From Chryseobacterium culicis (lineage in GTDB: Bacteria; Bacteroidota; Bacteroidia; Flavobacteriales; Weeksellaceae), in contig NZ_PCPP01000006.1 in the NCBI RefSeq assembly GCF_002979755.1, positions 50,958 to 114,957 of the forward strand: a DNA stretch of 64,000 nt, given 5' to 3'. Position 1 is the first letter of the stretch. Each line of letters opens with the position of its first letter. The notes beneath the pieces were generated by a model. It was not told where the DNA came from and ran no database searches. It saw only the letters and a program-made list of their open reading frames with translations. A program made the position numbers and the translations under genes. Below, one piece after another: positions 58,901 to 64,000 of this stretch.

Positions 58901-59134
58901 TAAAAACACAAATGATGAAAAAAAATTATTTCGAGCCACAAAGTAAGGAGTAAAATTCATATAATTAATTACCATAGATTAATAAATATGTCATTTTTAT
59001 TTCGTATGTAAATTTCATCAATTCCGGCTCAACGAAAAAAATTAATCAAAAACATGTCAATCTCCACAAATAGTTAAAATCTTTAACTTTAAAATACAAA
59101 TTGATTAAAAATTTTCGTTTTTAAATATTTTTTA

Positions 59135-59165
59135 TTGTTATTTATAAACATCCCTTCTACTTTTG
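59135..59165 (+). promoter_or_regulatory. Promoter of asnB
   Basis: TTG (59135-59137), 20-nt spacer, TACTTTTG (59158-59165), 20 nt before the start codon. Confidence 0.6.
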
Positions 59166-59185
59166 TTCCATAAATAATAAAAATC

Positions 59186-60853
59186 ATGTGTGGAATTGTA
59201 TGTTTATTCGACGCCAAGCAAAAAACTGAAGTATTAAGACCTCAGGTATTGGAAATGTCAAAAAAAATCCGTCACAGAGGACCGGATTGGAGTGGAGTTT
59301 TTCAGGATGAGAAAGTAATTTTTTCTCACGAAAGACTTGCCATCGTAGATCCTACCTCTGGAAAACAACCTCTATTTACAAAAGACGGAAAAGTAGTATT
59401 AGCGGTAAACGGTGAAATCTATAACCATAGAGAACTCAAAGAAGAATTTCCGGATTATGAGTTTCAGACTCAGTCTGACTGTGAAGTCATCCTTGCCCTT
59501 TACAGAAAATACGGAAAAGATTTTGTTGAGAAACTGAATGGAATTTTTGCATTCGCATTATACGACACTGAAAACGACATTTATCTTATCGCCCGCGATC
59601 ATATGGGAATCTGCCCACTTTACCAGGGTTGGGATAAAAACGGAAACTACTATGTTGCTTCTGAACTGAAAGCTTTGGAAGGCATCTGCAAAAAAATAGA
59701 AACATTCCTGCCTGGACATTTTCTATACAGCCCTGACGGAACCGAGCTTCAGCAATGGTATACAAGAGAATGGGACAGTTTTGATCACGTAAAAGAAAAC
59801 GAAACTGATATCTCAAAACTGAGAAAAGGTCTTGAAGATGCCGTACACAGACAATTGATGAGTGATGTTCCTTATGGAGTGCTCCTTTCCGGAGGTTTAG
59901 ATTCATCGGTCATTTCAGCGATTACTGCAAAGTTTGCCCGTCAGAGAATTGAAAGCGGCGACACACAGGAAGCATGGTATCCGAGACTTCATAGTTTTGC
60001 TGTAGGACTTGTGGGTTCTCCGGATCTTGCAGCTGCTCAAAAAGCAGCAGAACACATCGGATCTGTTCATCATGAAGTTAACTTTACCGTTCAGGAAGGT
60101 CTGGATGCAGTACGTGATGTGATTTACCATCTGGAAACCTATGATGTAACGACTATCAGAGCATCCACCCCAATGTATCTTCTGGCACGGGTGATCAAGT
60201 CTATGGGAATTAAAATGGTACTTTCCGGAGAAGGTTCTGATGAATTGTTCGGTGGCTATTTATACTTCCACAAAGCTCCCAATGCAAAAGAATTCCACGA
60301 TGAAACGGTAAGAAAACTGGGTAAACTCCATCTTTATGACTGCTTAAGAGCCAACAAAGCGTTGATGAGCTGGGGTATCGAAGGCAGAGTACCTTTCCTT
60401 GATAAAGAATTTATGGATATTGCCATGACTCTTAATCCGCAAGATAAAATGATCAATGCTGCTGAAGGGAAAATTGAAAAGTGGGTTTTAAGAAAAGCTT
60501 TTGAAGATCTCCTTCCGGATTCTATTGTATGGAGACAGAAAGAACAGTTCTCGGATGGTGTAGGATATTCATGGATTGACACCTTAAAAGAGGTTGCCGA
60601 AAAAGAAGTAACGGATGAGATGATGACAAACGCCAGATTCAGATTCCCGCTAAATACGCCTCAGAACAAAGAAGAATACCGATACAGAACTATTTTTGAA
60701 GAGCATTTCCCAAGTGAAACAGCAGCTGCTACCGTTCCATCTGTTCCGTCCGTAGCCTGTTCCACTCCTATTGCCTTAGAATGGGATGAAGCCTTCAAAA
60801 AAATGAATGATCCAAGCGGAAGAGCGGTGAAAGTGCATGAAACTTCGTACTAG
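59186..60853 (+). CDS. asnB: Asparagine synthase B (glutamine-hydrolysing)
   Basis: 555 residues. The glutaminase domain begins with the nucleophile Cys2 (MCGIVCLFDA) and holds RHRGPDWSG, RLAIVDPTSGKQPL and NGEIYNH. The synthetase domain carries the PP-loop SGGLDSS (residues 235-241), then GEGSDELFGGYLYFHKAP and EGRVPFLDKEF. The product is asparagine from aspartate, ATP and glutamine. Its terminator (61072) is beyond an intergenic repeat. Confidence 0.95.
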   Translation: MCGIVCLFDAKQKTEVLRPQVLEMSKKIRHRGPDWSGVFQDEKVIFSHERLAIVDPTSGKQPLFTKDGKVVLAVNGEIYNHRELKEEFPDYEFQTQSDCEVILALYRKYGKDFVEKLNGIFAFALYDTENDIYLIARDHMGICPLYQGWDKNGNYYVASELKALEGICKKIETFLPGHFLYSPDGTELQQWYTREWDSFDHVKENETDISKLRKGLEDAVHRQLMSDVPYGVLLSGGLDSSVISAITAKFARQRIESGDTQEAWYPRLHSFAVGLVGSPDLAAAQKAAEHIGSVHHEVNFTVQEGLDAVRDVIYHLETYDVTTIRASTPMYLLARVIKSMGIKMVLSGEGSDELFGGYLYFHKAPNAKEFHDETVRKLGKLHLYDCLRANKALMSWGIEGRVPFLDKEFMDIAMTLNPQDKMINAAEGKIEKWVLRKAFEDLLPDSIVWRQKEQFSDGVGYSWIDTLKEVAEKEVTDEMMTNARFRFPLNTPQNKEEYRYRTIFEEHFPSETAAATVPSVPSVACSTPIALEWDEAFKKMNDPSGRAVKVHETSY

Positions 60854-60856
60854 AGG

Positions 60857-61028
60857 GGTTGATTAGTGAATAGTCAATCGTCAATCCGCTGCGCTTGTGA
60901 ATTTGTTGCGTGATTTTCGGGTTGCGAGATTTGAGAGTAAAAGCAATCAATATGGAAGTATTTTCTAATATGTGGCTAAATCATTCACCATTCACTTTGC
61001 GAAGCAAAAATTCACCATTGATATTTAG
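60857..61028. repeat. Long copy of the 103-bp-repeat family between asnB and its terminator
   Basis: Contains GTGAATAGTCAATCGTCAAT, GCGCTTGTGAATTT, a middle block with CGGGTTGCGAGATTTGAG and TATTTTCTAATATG, then ATTCACCATTCAC and an inner hairpin TTTGC-GAA-GCAAA (60996-61008). The middle block matches the reverse complement of 39541-39640. Confidence 0.8.
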
Positions 61029-61071
61029 TTTTATCGTATCAAACATCTAACTCCCTCAGTTATAATTTATC

Positions 61072-61099
61072 AATCCTGTAGCAATACAGGATTTTTTCT
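61072..61099 (+). terminator. Intrinsic terminator, probably of asnB
   Basis: Arms AATCCTGTA (61072-61080) and TACAGGATT (61085-61093) with a T-run; 219 nt past the asnB stop because of the repeat. Confidence 0.8.
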
Positions 61100-61163
61100 T
61101 GAATTAACAATAACAATATGGCATAATTTAACTGACAATCCAAAATAATATCTAATAAATAAT

Positions 61164-61171
61164 TATATTTG
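61164..61171 (+). promoter_or_regulatory. Predicted -7 box (TATATTTG) setting the start at 61199
   Basis: It overlaps a TTG at 61169 that could otherwise be taken as a start codon, so the ATG at 61199 is preferred. Confidence 0.5.
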
Positions 61172-61198
61172 GAAAACGAAAATATCAATTATAAAAAA

Positions 61199-62011
61199 AT
61201 GAGAAGAAACCTTACTGTTTTATTTGTCTTATTATCCATAAGTTTTGCTTTTGGACAAGGAAAATACGGCAAATATCTGAATTCAAAGAAGCTTGCTTTG
61301 ACTTATAAGAGTGTGAAAGATCAGGATAAAGATGACTACTACCAACAATACTATTGGCTTGTAAAAGCAGAGCAGCTGAAAACTTATCCTCACCTAAAGG
61401 ATATCAAACCTATCGTTTTATATGAATTTGTAAAGTACGTAAACCCTCAGAATCCGACAAAAAAACTGGATGCCAGAGGTAAGGAGCTTAGAGCAACTGC
61501 AGAATTATCTTTGAATCAATATTTTAAAAACAAGAATTTTGAAAACAATTCTGTTTTAATGTACAACCTTGAAACCTATGTAGATCCTTCTAAAGGGTTA
61601 TACTACACAAAGGTAGATCCTGAAAAGATTAAAGAACTGGTACCGAAAGAATTGTTTGCTTTCAACTCATTCAACAGAAATATGGGAGAAGAAAAAACAT
61701 ATTATCTTTGGGTAGATAAGAAAAAAGATGATCTGAACATTGTAGATATCATCCCTAGTGAAAAAGAAGACAAAGCTTTCTACACAAGACTAAAACAATA
61801 TCTTCCAAGTTATAAGTTTTCGAAATATGTTCCTTCTGTAAAAAAAGGAAACAAATCTGATAAAACAGATATCGAATATTATTACATCATGCCATTTGAG
61901 CAGAACACCGATAACATCGAATACAAAACAAAGGATTTTAAAACTTTCATTTTAAGCCAGTACAGAAAAGCTGGTGATGAATGGAAAGGAGTAGAAAAAC
62001 CTAGAAAATAA
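61199..62011 (+). CDS. Secreted hypothetical protein
   Basis: 270 residues from the ATG at 61199 (MRRNLTVLFVLLSISFAFGQ is the signal peptide). The mature part is charged and helix/strand mixed: LNSKKLALTYKSVKDQDKDDYYQQYYWLVKAEQL, RATAELSLNQYFKNKNFENNSVLMYNLETYVDPSK, and VPSVKKGNKSDKTDIEYYYIMPFEQNTDNI near the end. It has no cysteines and no membrane anchor. I do not recognise the family; it has its own promoter and terminator. Confidence 0.75.
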   Translation: MRRNLTVLFVLLSISFAFGQGKYGKYLNSKKLALTYKSVKDQDKDDYYQQYYWLVKAEQLKTYPHLKDIKPIVLYEFVKYVNPQNPTKKLDARGKELRATAELSLNQYFKNKNFENNSVLMYNLETYVDPSKGLYYTKVDPEKIKELVPKELFAFNSFNRNMGEEKTYYLWVDKKKDDLNIVDIIPSEKEDKAFYTRLKQYLPSYKFSKYVPSVKKGNKSDKTDIEYYYIMPFEQNTDNIEYKTKDFKTFILSQYRKAGDEWKGVEKPRK

Positions 62012-62014
62012 ATC

Positions 62015-62049
62015 AAAAAGTCCTGTGAAATCTCACAGGACTTTTTTAA
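62015..62049 (+). terminator. Intrinsic terminator of the secreted hypothetical gene
   Basis: Arms AAAAAGTCCTGTGA and TCACAGGACTTTTT, perfect, T-run. Confidence 0.85.
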
Positions 62050-62150
62050 TTTTATATGGATTTCTTTATCTAAAGATAGATCCCGCTTAAAGCAGGCAGG
62101 TTCTTCAAATAAAAATAAGTCTGGAAGTTCTTCTATCCAGCCTATACAAA

Positions 62151-63554
62151 ATGACAGAAGCAAGCACACAACAGACATCCATAAAAAAAATACTACCACT
62201 TATTCTGGCTACCGCTATTTTTATGCAGATGCTGGATTCTACCATTCTGAATACTTCCCTGCCCTCTATTGCAAAAGATCTGAAAGAGTCTCCGCTTAAT
62301 ATGCAGAACGCCATCATCAGTTATGTTTTGACATTAGCCGTTTTTATGCCCGCCAGTGGATTTCTGGCAGACCGGTTCGGGACAAAAAAAATATTTATTT
62401 TTTCATTGGTACTGTTCAGCTTAGGTTCACTGTTTTGTTCCCTGTCTCAAAATCTTACTCATCTCGTTATTTCAAGAGTTATTCAGGGAGTTGGAGGAAG
62501 TTTGATGACTCCCGTCGGAAAATTGGCACTCATTAAAACTTTTGATAAGAATGAACTGCTTAAAGCGATGAACTTTGCCATTATTCCGGCACTTATCGGG
62601 CCCGTACTGGGACCATTAGTCGGAGGGTATATGGTAGACTACCTTTCATGGCACTGGATATTTCTGATCAATATTCCAATCGGTGTTCTGGGAATACTTT
62701 TAGGATTAAAATTCATGCCCAATTATAAATCCGATGATGTTGATTTTGATTTAAAAGGTTTCTTAATCTTTGCCGCCGCCTCTCTCCTGCTTTCTGTTTC
62801 ATTGGAACTTTTTGGAGATATGCAGAATATTACTCCAGTTCTTGTCGTGTTTATCCTTGGTTTCTTATTCCTTTATTATTACTACAAACATGCTAAAAAG
62901 GGAGGACATCCTATTTTTCCTTTAAATCTGTTTCAGGTAAGAACTTTTCGCGTAGGTATTGTAGGTAATCTGGCTACAAGACTAGGAATCAGTTCCGTTC
63001 CGTTATTGCTGCCGCTGATGATTCAGATTGCCTACAAACAGTCTGCAGTAACTTCGGGCTGGATTATTGCTCCTATGGCACTAACAGCAATCTTCGGGAA
63101 ATCATCCGTTATTAAAATCCTGGATAAATATGGCTATCGGCAGACTTTAATGGTCAATACATTCATCATCGGAACCTTGATATGCCTGCTTGCCATCCCT
63201 GATATACACACTTCCCTGTATTGGTTCGTTCCGATTATTGCAGTGTTAGGTTTTTTCAACTCGATACAGTTCACCTCCATGAACACCATTTCTATTGCCG
63301 ATCTTCGAAATTTTCAGACCAGCAGCGGAAATTCTTTAATCTCCGTGAATCAACAGCTGGCTATCGGTTTTGGAATTGCATTTGGGCTGATTGTTTTAAA
63401 ACTTTTTGAAAACACAGATCTTATCAAAGGAGAAATCCACAATGCATTCCGATATACTTTTCTTACCGTAGGTATATTGACAATTCTCTCAGGATTCGTC
63501 TTCAGAAGACTGCATATCTCAGATGGTAAAAACATGAAATCGAAGGAAGAATAG
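62151..63554 (+). CDS. MFS drug transporter, DHA2 (EmrB/QacA) family
   Basis: 467-residue inner-membrane proton-coupled exporter with about 13-14 helices. Family motifs: ILATAIFMQMLDSTILNTSLPSIAKDL in helix 1 (motif D1 with LDSTI), GFLADRFGTKKIFIFSL (motif A), RVIQGVGGSLMTPVGKLAL (motif B) and GPVLGPLVGGYMVDYLSWHWIFLINIPIG (motif C, antiporter). The substrate is unknown; such pumps expel drugs, dyes or bile-like compounds. No EmrA-type adaptor or TetR gene is adjacent here. Confidence 0.92.
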   Translation: MTEASTQQTSIKKILPLILATAIFMQMLDSTILNTSLPSIAKDLKESPLNMQNAIISYVLTLAVFMPASGFLADRFGTKKIFIFSLVLFSLGSLFCSLSQNLTHLVISRVIQGVGGSLMTPVGKLALIKTFDKNELLKAMNFAIIPALIGPVLGPLVGGYMVDYLSWHWIFLINIPIGVLGILLGLKFMPNYKSDDVDFDLKGFLIFAAASLLLSVSLELFGDMQNITPVLVVFILGFLFLYYYYKHAKKGGHPIFPLNLFQVRTFRVGIVGNLATRLGISSVPLLLPLMIQIAYKQSAVTSGWIIAPMALTAIFGKSSVIKILDKYGYRQTLMVNTFIIGTLICLLAIPDIHTSLYWFVPIIAVLGFFNSIQFTSMNTISIADLRNFQTSSGNSLISVNQQLAIGFGIAFGLIVLKLFENTDLIKGEIHNAFRYTFLTVGILTILSGFVFRRLHISDGKNMKSKEE

Positions 63555-63656
63555 TTAAGGACAAAGGCAAAACTGCTATTTTGTCCGTTTAATTTTCCAT
63601 TCATCACTCATACTACGAACTTAACACAGATCAATGCTTATCGTATATAAGTATGG

Positions 63657-63664
63657 TAATTTTG
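63657..63664 (+). promoter_or_regulatory. Predicted -7 box of the pirin gene (TAATTTTG)
   Basis: Perfect TAnnTTTG match 21 nt before the pirin start codon. Confidence 0.45.
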
Positions 63665-63685
63665 TTTACATAAATCAACAATGTG

Positions 63686-64000
63686 ATGGCAACTAAAAAA
63701 ATAGAAATCGTAGTATCTCCAAGACCTGCGCACTTTGTAGGCGATGGATTCAGGGTTCACAATTTTATTCCGGGAGTACCTGGATTGGATATGAAAAGAA
63801 TGGATCCGTTCATTATGCTGGATTACAATTCGAAATTTCATTTCAATGGATCAGAAAGACCAAGAGGTGTGGGAGTTCATCCACACAGAGGTTTCGAAAC
63901 AGTAACCATAGCCTATAGCGGAAAAGTAGAGCATCATGACAGTGCCGGCGGCGGTGGCGTGATTGGAGAAGGTGATGTTCAGTGGATGACTGCTGCCAAA
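63686..64000 (+). CDS. Pirin family protein (5' part, cut by the window edge)
   Basis: The first 105 codons of a bicupin pirin: MATKKIEIVVSPRPAHFVGDGFRVHNFIPGVPG, then DPFIMLDYNSKFHF, GVGVHPHRGFETVTIAYSGKVEHHDS and GVIGEGDVQWMTA. Metal ligands are expected from the two histidines of HPHRGFETV, a later His in EHHDSAGG and a Glu past the edge. Bacterial pirins can act as quercetinases or redox sensors; the activity cannot be named from the part seen. The ATG at 63681 is rejected because it is followed at once by a stop. Confidence 0.9.
   Translation, partial: MATKKIEIVVSPRPAHFVGDGFRVHNFIPGVPGLDMKRMDPFIMLDYNSKFHFNGSERPRGVGVHPHRGFETVTIAYSGKVEHHDSAGGGGVIGEGDVQWMTAAK

Overview
The window reads as a contiguous piece of chromosome from a Chryseobacterium-like member of the Flavobacteriia (Bacteroidota). 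The support is: low GC; promoters of the Bacteroidota type (TTG, about 19 nt, TAnnTTTG) in front of many genes; weak or absent Shine-Dalgarno sites; a T9SS type A C-terminal sorting domain; GLPGLI, LURP-one and DUF3108 family proteins; SusC-unlike TonB receptors with plug motifs typical of the phylum; and a PNGase F-like protein, a family first known from Elizabethkingia/Chryseobacterium relatives. No rRNA, tRNA, CRISPR array, prophage or transposase was seen. The last gene (pirin) runs off the right edge.

Layout. 1-453: three tandem 103-bp repeats, then a promoter. 454-5384: a quinone/oxidative-stress block (mdaB, SDR, YgiN-like monooxygenase, DJ-1/PfpI protein, aldo-keto reductase, cyclase family). 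5878-7825: AhpD-like, DoxX and Crp/Fnr genes opposite a DUF1304 gene. 8366-11301: proVWX-like osmoprotectant ABC transporter behind a long structured leader. 11610-13581: HxlR regulator divergent from an MDR oxidoreductase and a cupin. 13921-16448: TonB receptor coupled to a thioredoxin-like protein. 16572-26615: tyrosine catabolism (hmgA, hppD, fahA and a flavin reductase) interleaved with two CoA-transferase/hydrolase genes and a GxxExxY nuclease-like gene. 26807-33773: Ivy-like lipoprotein, esterases, a T9SS-exported SGNH protein, a HipA-family kinase with DUF3037, and CstA. 33996-39306: a second TonB receptor and a UvrD/PcrA helicase. 39738-43634: paired M16 proteases and SecG. 43686-54696: GT2, RecR, LURP-one (frameshifted), PepD, LOG, ferredoxin and its reductase, PheS, YceI and an orphan ABC ATPase. 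55004-64000: YjdM, an RsmB-type methyltransferase, a GLPGLI/PNGase F-like fusion, AsnB, a DHA2 MFS pump and pirin.

The most unusual layer is in the gaps between genes. At least twelve short intergenic elements occur. Most have inverted-repeat ends and fall into several families with unrelated sequences, but most share one inner feature: a small hairpin with a 3-nt loop (GAAAATC/GATTTTC, AAAATTC/GAATTTT, TTTAC/GTAAA, TTTGC/GCAAA). One element with the same ends carries a GxxExxY protein (PD-(D/E)XK nuclease fold family) instead of the hairpin. Several elements lie exactly between a gene's stop codon and its intrinsic terminator. Together they suggest a structure-recognising mobile or housekeeping repeat system, possibly served by GxxExxY nucleases; this is inference. 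Other leads are a leader peptide plus attenuator-like hairpin before proV, a candidate small RNA before yjdM, and several palindromic operators overlapping -7 boxes.
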